Assembly (NCBI GenBank): GCA_041671525.1
Contig: JBAZBJ010000010.1
Location: forward strand, 1-46,212
Length of the DNA: 46,212 bases
Direction of reading: 5' to 3'
From: UBA11098 sp041671525
GTDB taxonomy: Bacteria; Patescibacteriota; Minisyncoccia; Moranbacterales; UBA2206
The notes beneath the pieces were generated by a model. The model searched no databases and was not told the DNA's origin. It saw only the letters and a list, made by a program, of their open reading frames with translations. This document shows, one piece after another, positions 31,813 to 38,649 of this stretch; the first letter of the stretch is position 1; each line of letters starts with the position of its first letter. Both the position numbers and the translations under genes were made by a program.

Positions 31813-33072
31813 ATGGATATAAAAATAAATCATGTCGCGAAAATGGAAGGACACACCGGCTTTATGGCCAGTGTGATTCATGGCGACGTCAAATCTGCCA
31901 AGTTGGAAGTGCAGGAGGGGATTCGGTTGATCGAGGGTGTGTTGATCGGGCGGCACTACGCGGACATGCCAGTGGTGGCGCAACGCATTTGCGGGATCTG
32001 TCCGGTGGTGCACAATCTGACCGCCATCAAGGCGCTGGAAAATGCGATGGGCGTCACGGTGACGCCGGAAACCGACAAACTGCGGGAAGTCATGGAGTTG
32101 GGGCAGATCATCCATTCGCACGCTCTGCACCTGTTCTTTTTGTCACTAGCGGATTTTTTGGATATGGATAATGACATCCAGCTCATTAAAGAATACCCGG
32201 AGGAGGCCAAGAAGGCCGTGCGGATCCGCGAATTCGGGATGGACATTGTGCGGGTCATCGGTGGGCGCGTGGTGCACCCGTTGACCAATGAAGTCGGTGG
32301 CTTCAAGAAAGCGCCGGATGCGGAAGCACTGCGAAAAATCGTGGCGGACAGTCAGGAAATTTTGCAGATTGCCATGGAATTGGGAGAAATGTTCCGGAAA
32401 ATAAAAATCCCGGATTTTTCGCGAGTGACCGAATATGTCGCGCTGGGCAACCATCACAAATATTCGATTTATGACGGCGATATCGTGTCTTCGCGCGGTT
32501 TGCATATTCCGGTGGCCAAATTCGAGGCGAATTTTCAGGAATTGCAGAAACAAAACGAAGTGATCAAAAAAGTCAACCATGAAGGCAAGAGCTATATGGT
32601 CGGCGCGATTGCCCGGGTCAATCTGCACCACGACAAATTGAACGCGCAAGCGCAAAAATATCTGGAAAGTCTGAATTTCCAATTTCCGGATTTCAATCCG
32701 TTTCACAATATTCTGGCGCAGATGGTGGAAGTCATCCACGCCATTGAAGAATCAGCCAAACTGATCAGCGAACTGTTGCACTCAGATCTGAATGAGGTGG
32801 TTACCAAGCCGTACGCAATCAAGGAAGGCATCGGCGTGGCGGCGGTGGAAGCGCCCAGGGGGACACTGTATTATCACGTGGAAGTGGACGCCAAGGGCTA
32901 TGTCAAAAACGTCAACATTATCACGCCAACCGCGCAATTTTTGGCTAATCTGGAGGATGACATCGCGGATTACATCCCCGGAATTTTAAGTCTGGAAAAC
33001 AAGGCGCGCGAACGCAAACTGCGGGCTTTCATCCGCGCCTATGACCCGTGTATTTCCTGCGCGGTGCACTAA
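31813..33072 (+). CDS. [NiFe] hydrogenase large subunit
   Basis: Carries the Ni-Fe active site. The N-terminal ligand motif is RICGICPVVHNLTAIKA (residues about 59-75) and the C-terminal motif is DPCISCAVH, with the four cysteines in place. The protein is 419 residues and stops exactly at that histidine, so the usual C-terminal peptide that a maturation protease removes is absent. The start codon is 3 bp after the GxxExxY element, whose end (CGTAGGG) may supply the ribosome binding site. It resembles the alpha subunit of cytoplasmic group 3 enzymes. Confidence 0.92.
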   Translation: MDIKINHVAKMEGHTGFMASVIHGDVKSAKLEVQEGIRLIEGVLIGRHYADMPVVAQRICGICPVVHNLTAIKALENAMGVTVTPETDKLREVMELGQIIHSHALHLFFLSLADFLDMDNDIQLIKEYPEEAKKAVRIREFGMDIVRVIGGRVVHPLTNEVGGFKKAPDAEALRKIVADSQEILQIAMELGEMFRKIKIPDFSRVTEYVALGNHHKYSIYDGDIVSSRGLHIPVAKFEANFQELQKQNEVIKKVNHEGKSYMVGAIARVNLHHDKLNAQAQKYLESLNFQFPDFNPFHNILAQMVEVIHAIEESAKLISELLHSDLNEVVTKPYAIKEGIGVAAVEAPRGTLYYHVEVDAKGYVKNVNIITPTAQFLANLEDDIADYIPGILSLENKARERKLRAFIRAYDPCISCAVH

Positions 33073-33076
33073 TTAA

Positions 33077-33140
33077 TCGCATATCTCGTATCGCGTATCC
33101 TGTATCGCAAAACGATACGCGTTCCACGATATGCGCTCCA
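33077..33140 (+). repeat. Palindromic repeat family IV, copy b
   Basis: CGCATATCTCGT pairs with ACGATATGCG and CGCGTATC pairs with GATACGCG, around a CTGTATCGCAAAAC centre. The same units occur before adk (16556-16611). It ends 5 bp before the hypA-like start. Confidence 0.6.
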
Positions 33141-33145
33141 CGAAA

Positions 33146-33418
33146 ATGCATGATTTTTTACTCGCCAAAGAAATAATCGACGAAACTTTGCGAATTGCCA
33201 AAGAAAAAAATTTGGCGCAGATTCAAAGTGTCGATCTGGAAATCGGGACCATCACCTTGGCGCATGATGGTTTTGCGGAGCACGCGGAAGATATCAGTCT
33301 GGAAAATTTGCAGTTCGGCCTGGCGAGCATTGCTAAAGACACAATCTTGAAAGAGACGAAGTTTAATATTCAAAAAGTCGAGGGGGATAATTGGAAAATA
33401 AGCAATATCAAAACCTAA
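33146..33418 (+). CDS. Reduced HypA-like nickel chaperone, zinc site missing
   Basis: 90 residues from ATG 33146, beginning MHDFLLAKEIIDETLRIAKE. HypA proteins start with MHE, where His2 binds nickel; here it is MHD. The strand VDLEIGTITLAHDGFAEHAE matches the HypA beta-sheet region. The normal zinc domain with two CxxC motifs is absent, and there is no cysteine at all. It may be a shortened but working HypA, or a decaying one. The upstream start at 33131 is in the repeat and rejected. It follows the large subunit, as hypA genes often do. Confidence 0.65.
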   Translation: MHDFLLAKEIIDETLRIAKEKNLAQIQSVDLEIGTITLAHDGFAEHAEDISLENLQFGLASIAKDTILKETKFNIQKVEGDNWKISNIKT

Positions 33419-33424
33419 TTTGCT

Positions 33425-33517
33425 CGAATATTTTTAGTTTTAGAACGTGACCTAAAGCGAAGCTTTAGGAAATTCCTAAAGCTTCGCTTTAGGTCTCAAT
33501 TTTAACTAAAAATATTC
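33425..33517 (+). repeat. Nested palindrome, about 93 nt, before gap
   Basis: Outer arms GAATATTTTTAGTT (33425-33438) and AACTAAAAATATTC (33504-33517) are perfect inverted repeats. Inside, 33449-33495 is a near-perfect 47-nt palindrome with halves GACCTAAAGCGAAGCTTTAG and the reverse complement. The hairpin would be one of the longest in the window. The inner AAAGC/GCTTT arms relate to the repeats at 18050-18194. Confidence 0.85.
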
Positions 33518-33532
33518 TCGCTCAAAACGCAT

Positions 33533-34531
33533 ATGACAAAAATTGCAATCAATGGTTTCGGCCGCATCGGACGCCCCTCCTTCAAAATCGCTTTTGAAAA
33601 AGCGGATTTGGAAGTGGCGGCCATCAATGATCTGACAGACATCCAAACCGCTGCGCATCTGCTGAGGCACGATTCTTCCTATGGCCATTATGGGCGCGCA
33701 GTGGAAGTGGATGAACAAAATTCCGAATTGATCGTGGCCGGCAAACGGATCAAATATTTGATGGAGCCGGATCCGGAAAAGTTGCCGTGGCATGATTTGG
33801 GCGTGGATGTGGTGCTGGAATGTACCGGCATTTTTGAAGATCGGGAAAAAGCGCAAAAACATCTGATGGCCGGCGCGCGCAAAGTCGTGTTGTCCGCGCC
33901 GCCCAAAGGCGACATCCCGGTGTATCTCATCGGCGTCAACGAACATGATTATGACGCGTCAAAAGATCATATTATTTCCAACGGTTCCTGCACGACCAAT
34001 TGTCTGGCTCCGATGATCAAAGTGCTCGACGAAAATTTCGGGGTGGAAAAAGGTTTCATGACCACGACGCATTCCTATACCAACGACCAGCGTCTGCAAG
34101 ACTTGCCGCATCGCGATTTGCGACGAGCACGTGCCGCGGCCTTGAACATCATTCCAACCACCACGGGCGCCGCCAAAACGGTGGGGAAAGTCATCACGAG
34201 TCTGGCCGGACAACTGGACGGCATCTCATTGCGGGTGCCGACGCCGGTAGTTTCAATTACGGACTTTGTTTGCGTCTTGAAAAAAGCGGCGAGTGTGGAA
34301 GAAATCAACGCGGCCTTCCGCCAAGCGGCGGCGGGGGAATTGCAAGGTATTCTGAACGCGACGGACGAACAATTGGTCTCTATGGATTTCAAGGGTGACC
34401 CACATTCCTCAATCGTTGATCTGCCATTGACGATGGTCAACGGCACTTTGGCGAAAGTGGTCGGGTGGTATGACAACGAATGGGGCTACTCGAACCGCTT
34501 GGTGGAAATGGCAGAGCTGATTGGCAAATAA
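33533..34531 (+). CDS. gap: Glyceraldehyde-3-phosphate dehydrogenase, type I
   Basis: Glycolytic enzyme of 332 residues. It has the nucleotide-binding INGFGRIGRPSFKIA, the catalytic SNGSCTTNCLAPMIKV with the active cysteine (usually SNASCTTNC), and the histidine-bearing segment FMTTTHSYTNDQRLQD. Late WYDNEWGYSNRLVEM is canonical. It is preceded by a large palindrome and followed by a terminator, so it is likely its own unit. Confidence 0.98.
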   Translation: MTKIAINGFGRIGRPSFKIAFEKADLEVAAINDLTDIQTAAHLLRHDSSYGHYGRAVEVDEQNSELIVAGKRIKYLMEPDPEKLPWHDLGVDVVLECTGIFEDREKAQKHLMAGARKVVLSAPPKGDIPVYLIGVNEHDYDASKDHIISNGSCTTNCLAPMIKVLDENFGVEKGFMTTTHSYTNDQRLQDLPHRDLRRARAAALNIIPTTTGAAKTVGKVITSLAGQLDGISLRVPTPVVSITDFVCVLKKAASVEEINAAFRQAAAGELQGILNATDEQLVSMDFKGDPHSSIVDLPLTMVNGTLAKVVGWYDNEWGYSNRLVEMAELIGK

Positions 34532-34556
34532 ATTAGTTACAAAATTTTAACTTGAC

Positions 34557-34589
34557 AAAAGAAGCTTACTGGAGTAGGCTTCTTTTAAT
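34557..34589 (+). terminator. Terminator after gap, likely bidirectional
   Basis: AAAAGAAGC (34557-34565) pairs with GCTTCTTTT (34578-34586) across 12 nt. A and T runs on both sides make it able to act in either direction. Confidence 0.8.
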
Positions 34590-34970
34590 AGTTGTTTTTA
34601 AAATAGTTGTAACCGAAGTCGCGTTGTTGTGACTATCGGGGCTGTGCTCCTGAAATGCGCTCGCATCGAGCCCTAGTGCCACATGTATGGCCAACAGGAT
34701 CTTCCTCTCCTTAGGGGAAAAAAGAGCAATTCTCGGGAGATATTTTTTGCAGTAGTACAAAGTAGCAAAAAAAGAAGAGTTCCGTATCTCTTCTACCGGA
34801 CGCTGTAATGGGCGACAATCCATATGGCTACGGGGATATTTATCCCCACAATGTCAGTAGGCCTCTGGTCAGCATTACGCGGGACACATGATATGTAGTT
34901 TGGTGATGAAGAATCACTAACTATACTCGCTGGACTCTCAGCTATCATGTGTCTTTTTTTTGTCCTTTTT
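34590..34970 (+). ncRNA. Candidate structured RNA, gene-poor region I
   Basis: No convincing gene is seen in about 380 nt, but hairpins are dense. These include GGGGCT with AGCCC (34650-34680), TTTTTTGC with GCAAAAAAA (34744-34771), AGAAGAG with CTCTTCT (34773-34797), a perfect GGGGATATTTATCCCC (34832-34847) enclosed by GTAATG and CATTAC, and a final GACACATGATA...TATCATGTGTC stem followed by eight T. The final stem with its T-run is a strong terminator. No known RNA family was recognised. Exact 5' end and even strand are uncertain. Confidence 0.4.
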
Positions 34971-34978
34971 TATTGTTA

Positions 34979-35007
34979 TTGACAAATTTAGGCCGAACTG
35001 TTAAGTT
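34979..35007 (+). promoter_or_regulatory. Promoter TTGACA-17-TAAGTT
   Basis: A perfect -35 at 34979-34984, 17 bp, then TAAGTT at 35002-35007 with a TGn before it. It lies just after the preceding terminator and upstream of the second structured stretch. Confidence 0.55.
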
Positions 35008-35013
35008 TCTTAT

Positions 35014-35396
35014 TAGTTGTTTTCACTACGCCGTAAGAGAAAGGAGGGCGCGTTTTGATCGAAACGATCAATGGCTTGATTCACGGAATACACCTCAGTT
35101 TTAAGTTCTGTCTGTCAGCACGAGTACAGTCTCAATCAGCAGCAGTCCGCAGCGGTTTTTGCGCGGTTTCACTTTTGGAACCGTGTGCGCGCTCAGATGC
35201 TGTCTGAAGGCAGAGCGCGAGATTAGCTTGTAGCAAAGAGGCGGCTCATCAAGTTTTGTTTGAGTCATTCGAACAGGGGTGGCAGACAAGAAATTGCCTG
35301 CAGCCTCGCATGTCAGGCGAACATATATAAAAAAGCAGACGAGGCTGGTGTGTGCATTGCGCTGTACACACTGGCCTCGGCCTAATTTTTTTTAAA
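35014..35396 (+). ncRNA. Candidate structured RNA, gene-poor region II
   Basis: Bounded by the promoter at 34979-35007 and a final hairpin (GAGGCTGGTGTGT with ACACACTGGCCTC, about 35341-35385) followed by eight T. Length would be near 385 nt. A minor 49-codon frame (TTG at 35055 after an AGGAGGG) is possible. I could not match RNase P, tmRNA, SRP or 6S landmarks, so identity is open. Confidence 0.45.
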
Positions 35397-35481
35397 GTCG
35401 TATTGTAAAGCAGTAGGGCTTTTTAATTTGCAAAAAAACGTCGAAAGTCGTAAAATTAAGCAGGAAACAAAAATAAAATAT

Positions 35482-35519
35482 TGTCATCCTGAATTCGCCG
35501 CGGCGAATCCGGAATGACA
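35482..35519 (+). repeat. Palindromic GGATGACA-type repeat
   Basis: TGTCATCC at the left and GGAATGACA at the right frame a GAATTCGCC/GGCGAATCC inner arm. The outer ends match the repeat at 19905-19949. It ends 11 bp before the next start codon. Confidence 0.75.
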
Positions 35520-35530
35520 CCTCTAAAACT

Positions 35531-37102
35531 ATGTTTGATGTAATTATCAAAAACGGCACCATCGTGGACGGGACGGGCGCGCCGATGTATCGGGCGGATA
35601 TCGGGATCAAGGAGGAGAAGATCGTGAAGATCGGGGATCTTGCAAATGAAAAATGGGAAATCGAAATCGATGCGACCGACAAGATGGTTTGTCCCGGCTT
35701 TGTGGACGTGAACAATCACAGTGATGCCTATTGGCAGATTTTTGTGAATCCGAATCTGGAGAGTCTGGTCTATCAAGGCATCACAACGATTGTGGGCGGC
35801 AATTGCGGGTCTTCGCTGGCGCCATTGGTCGACCAGAACACGATTGCGTCGATCCAGAAATGGGCCAATATCAATCAGGTCAACGTGAACTGGCTCAAGA
35901 TGGAAGAATTTTTGCGGGTGGTTGAAAATTCGAAGCTGGCTGTCAACTTCGCCACTTTGGTCGGGCACGGAACTTTGCGCCGCGGAATTATCAAAGACGA
36001 GATGCGCAGCTTGAAAGAAAAAGAAAGCGCCTTCATCGAAAAAATGCTGGCAACTTCCATGAAGGAAGGCGCGCTGGGCATGTCATCCGGTTTGGTGTAC
36101 ACGCACGCGCGTTCCGCTTCGACGGAAGAGCTGATTAAGTTCGCCAAAATTATCAAAAAATATGGCGGGGTATATGTGACCCACATCCGGGGTGAGCGGG
36201 GGGATTTCGTGGAAGCGGTGGAAGAAGCCATCAAGATTGCCGAAGAGTCTAAGGTAAAACTGCACATTGCGCATCTAAAAGTGATGGGCGAAAAAAATTG
36301 GCACCTGATGGATGAGGCGTTGTTTCTTCTGGGCAAAGCCAAGGAGCGCGGGGTGGATGTGACCTTTGATGTCTATCCCTACACCAACACCGGCACGGTT
36401 TTGTATACGCTTTTGCCGCACTGGGTGTCAGACGGCGGCAAGAAGATGATGCTAGGCCGCTTGAAAGATCCTTTGACGCGTGCGAAAATTGTGGAGGAAA
36501 TGATGGAATCCGAATTGGATTATTCCAAAATTGATATCTCAATTTCTCTTTTGGATAAAACTTTGGCGAAAAGAAGCATCAGCGAAATTGCGTCTTCACA
36601 GGGAAAAGGTGCGGAAGACGCGGTGCTGGATATTCTGATTGCTTCGGAAGGGCGCGTGATAACTTCGATGGAAGTTCTGAGTCAGGAAAATGTTGAAAAA
36701 GCGCTCAAAAGCCCGTTGTCGATCATTGGCAGTAACGGTTCGGGTTACAATATCGCACATTCAAAAACCGGTGAGTTGGTCCATCCGCGGAGCTTTGGGG
36801 CGTTTACGAAAATTTTATCCAACTATGTTTTAGGCAAAAGAATCCTGAGTTGGGAAGAAGCGATTCGCAAAATGACGGCCCTGCCGGCGGAAAAATTCGG
36901 TCTGGAAAAACGCGGCAAGATTGCAGAAAAATATTTTGCGGATATTGTGATTATCAATCGCGACACCATCGAAGATTTGGCGACGGTGGACAATCCATAT
37001 CAATACAGTAAGGGCGTGGAAGAAGTCTTGGTGAATGGACAATTGGTCGTGAGTGAAGGAAGATATACAGGCGTTAGGAATGGAGAAATAATACGGAAGT
37101 AA
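35531..37102 (+). CDS. D-aminoacylase / N-acyl-D-amino-acid deacylase-like amidohydrolase
   Basis: A 523-residue metal-dependent hydrolase, which would release D-amino acids from N-acyl derivatives. It starts VIIKNGTIVDGTGAPMYRAD, then VCPGFVDVNNHSDAYWQIF. In many amidohydrolases that position has an HxH; here it is NNH, so one metal ligand is changed. QGITTIVGGNCGSSLAPL and GVYVTHIRGERGDFVEAVEE are typical of the D-aminoacylase group. Late metal and active-site segments are LHIAHLKVMG and GSNGSGYN. It precedes murD. The substrate could be a cell-wall fragment; that is inference. Confidence 0.85.
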   Translation: MFDVIIKNGTIVDGTGAPMYRADIGIKEEKIVKIGDLANEKWEIEIDATDKMVCPGFVDVNNHSDAYWQIFVNPNLESLVYQGITTIVGGNCGSSLAPLVDQNTIASIQKWANINQVNVNWLKMEEFLRVVENSKLAVNFATLVGHGTLRRGIIKDEMRSLKEKESAFIEKMLATSMKEGALGMSSGLVYTHARSASTEELIKFAKIIKKYGGVYVTHIRGERGDFVEAVEEAIKIAEESKVKLHIAHLKVMGEKNWHLMDEALFLLGKAKERGVDVTFDVYPYTNTGTVLYTLLPHWVSDGGKKMMLGRLKDPLTRAKIVEEMMESELDYSKIDISISLLDKTLAKRSISEIASSQGKGAEDAVLDILIASEGRVITSMEVLSQENVEKALKSPLSIIGSNGSGYNIAHSKTGELVHPRSFGAFTKILSNYVLGKRILSWEEAIRKMTALPAEKFGLEKRGKIAEKYFADIVIINRDTIEDLATVDNPYQYSKGVEEVLVNGQLVVSEGRYTGVRNGEIIRK

Positions 37103-37222
37103 ATTCTAATTTCTAATATCTAATTTCTAAACAAATCCCAATTACCAAAATCCAAAACGTTTTGAATTTAAAATATTTGAATTTTGATATTATTTAGGAT
37201 TTAGAATTTTGAGATTAGGATT
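37103..37222 (+). repeat. AT-rich imperfect inverted repeat before murD
   Basis: AATTCTAATTTCTAATATC at the left and AGAATTTTGAGATTAGGA at the right are imperfect reverse complements, with a CAAAACGTTTTG palindrome in the middle. It fills the gap between the amidohydrolase and murD. Confidence 0.5.
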
Positions 37223-37226
37223 TCAT

Positions 37227-38618
37227 ATGAAAATTGAAGATTTAAAAGACAAAAAAATCACGGTCATGGGACTGGGATTGCATGGTGGTGGTGTCGGAAC
37301 CGTGCGTTTTTTGGTGTCTGCCGGCGCCAAGGTGATTGTGACAGACCTCAAATCCAAAATTGAACTGGCACCGTCCTTGGAAAAGCTCAAGGATTTGAAG
37401 GGTGTGGAATATGTGCTCGGGCAACACCGGACGGAAGATTTCACCAAAGTGGATATGGTGATCAAAACGCCGCCAGCACCTTGGACCAGCAAGCACATCA
37501 AGCTGGCACTGGAAAACAAGATCCCGGTAGAAATTGATTCCAGCTTGTTTTTCAAACTGTGCCCCAATCCGATTATGGGCGTGACCGGTACGCGTGGCAA
37601 AACGACGACCGCTAGCTTGATTTTTGAAATTCTGAAAGTCGCCGGGAAAAATCCAATCAAGGTGGGCATCGGTCAGGTGTCGGTTTTGGACAAACTCAAA
37701 GAACTGAAAAAAGACAGTGTTGTGGTTTTTGAACTTTCCAGTTGGCGCCTTTCTGCTTTGGGAAGGCACAAGCTGAGTCCGAAAGTGGCGGTCATCACCA
37801 ATGTTTTTCCGGATCATTTGAATTATTATAAATCGATGACGGAATATGTGGCGGACAAAAAAAATATTTTTTTAAACCAAAAAGCCAGCGATTTTTGCGT
37901 GATTAATGAGGATAATGAAATTTTGAAAAATTTGGAAGCGGAAATAAAAGCGGAGGTCATTAAATTCTCCATGTACAATATTTCCAACGGGAAAACGGTG
38001 TACATCGAGGACGAAGCGATTTATTTGAACAACGGTATCGACACGAAAAAGATCATTAATGTGGCGGACGTCAAAATCCGTGGACGTCACAATCTGGGGA
38101 ATATCATGGCCGCCATCGGGGTAGCGCAAGCGTTGGGCATCAAAATGAGCGACGTCAAAAAAGCTATTGCGCAGTTCACTGGTTTGCCACACCGCTTGGA
38201 ATTTGTGCGGGAGCTAAACGGCGCCAAATATTATAACGACACCTCTGCGACTTCGCCGGACGGCGCAATTTCTGGTCTCAATTCTTTCACGGAACCGATC
38301 ATTCTGATTGCCGGTGGCAGCGACAAAAATTTGGACATGACGGCCTGGGCGCAAGCGATCCATGAAAAAGCCAAAGGTGTGATTTTTTTGAAAGGCGAAG
38401 CGACGGACAAAATAATCTCAGCCTTGCAAAAAATTCGGCCGGAAGATGGAAAGTTTGTGATTGTCGAGTCGATGGACAAGGCAGTGGAGTTGGCGAAGAT
38501 TTCCGCGGACGCGGGCGACGTGGTGCTGCTTTCGCCCGGCGCCGCCAGCTTCGGACTTTTCCTGAATGAATTTGATCGAGGGAATAAGTTTAAAGAAGCA
38601 GTGAAGGGCTTGAAGTAA
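37227..38618 (+). CDS. murD: UDP-N-acetylmuramoylalanine-D-glutamate ligase
   Basis: Adds D-glutamate to the peptidoglycan precursor. From ATG 37227 it is 463 residues. The N-terminal domain has KITVMGLGLHGGGVGTVRFL, the ATP-binding GVTGTRGKTTTASLIF, and the central HNLGNIMAAIGVAQALG. The C-terminal YYNDTSATSPDGAISGL and LLSPGAASFGLFLNEFDRGN are diagnostic. An upstream in-frame TTG at 37209 would add six residues from the repeat. The next gene is the DGR target. Confidence 0.96.
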   Translation: MKIEDLKDKKITVMGLGLHGGGVGTVRFLVSAGAKVIVTDLKSKIELAPSLEKLKDLKGVEYVLGQHRTEDFTKVDMVIKTPPAPWTSKHIKLALENKIPVEIDSSLFFKLCPNPIMGVTGTRGKTTTASLIFEILKVAGKNPIKVGIGQVSVLDKLKELKKDSVVVFELSSWRLSALGRHKLSPKVAVITNVFPDHLNYYKSMTEYVADKKNIFLNQKASDFCVINEDNEILKNLEAEIKAEVIKFSMYNISNGKTVYIEDEAIYLNNGIDTKKIINVADVKIRGRHNLGNIMAAIGVAQALGIKMSDVKKAIAQFTGLPHRLEFVRELNGAKYYNDTSATSPDGAISGLNSFTEPIILIAGGSDKNLDMTAWAQAIHEKAKGVIFLKGEATDKIISALQKIRPEDGKFVIVESMDKAVELAKISADAGDVVLLSPGAASFGLFLNEFDRGNKFKEAVKGLK

Positions 38619-38635
38619 AAAATTTAAAATTGTTG

Positions 38636-38641
38636 TATAAT
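38636..38641 (+). promoter_or_regulatory. -10 element at the DGR target start
   Basis: TATAAT, 8 bp before the target ATG. The predicted start point is about 2 nt from the ATG, so this mRNA may be leaderless or nearly so. No Shine-Dalgarno is present. Confidence 0.5.
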
Positions 38642-38649
38642 TTGTTTGT

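Noticed and set aside
34566..34823. 85-codon minus-strand frame in the gene-poor region
   Set aside because: No Shine-Dalgarno, no recognisable motif, and its end overlaps a terminator stem; the structured-RNA reading is preferred, although a small protein cannot be excluded.
35101..35289. 62-codon minus-strand frame
   Set aside because: Lies across predicted RNA hairpins, lacks a ribosome binding site and has no family features.
35014..35396. tmRNA, RNase P RNA, SRP RNA or 6S RNA
   Set aside because: I looked for the tRNA-like end of tmRNA, the GAGGAAAGTCC core of RNase P and the GGAA-loop of SRP RNA and did not find them; identity left open.
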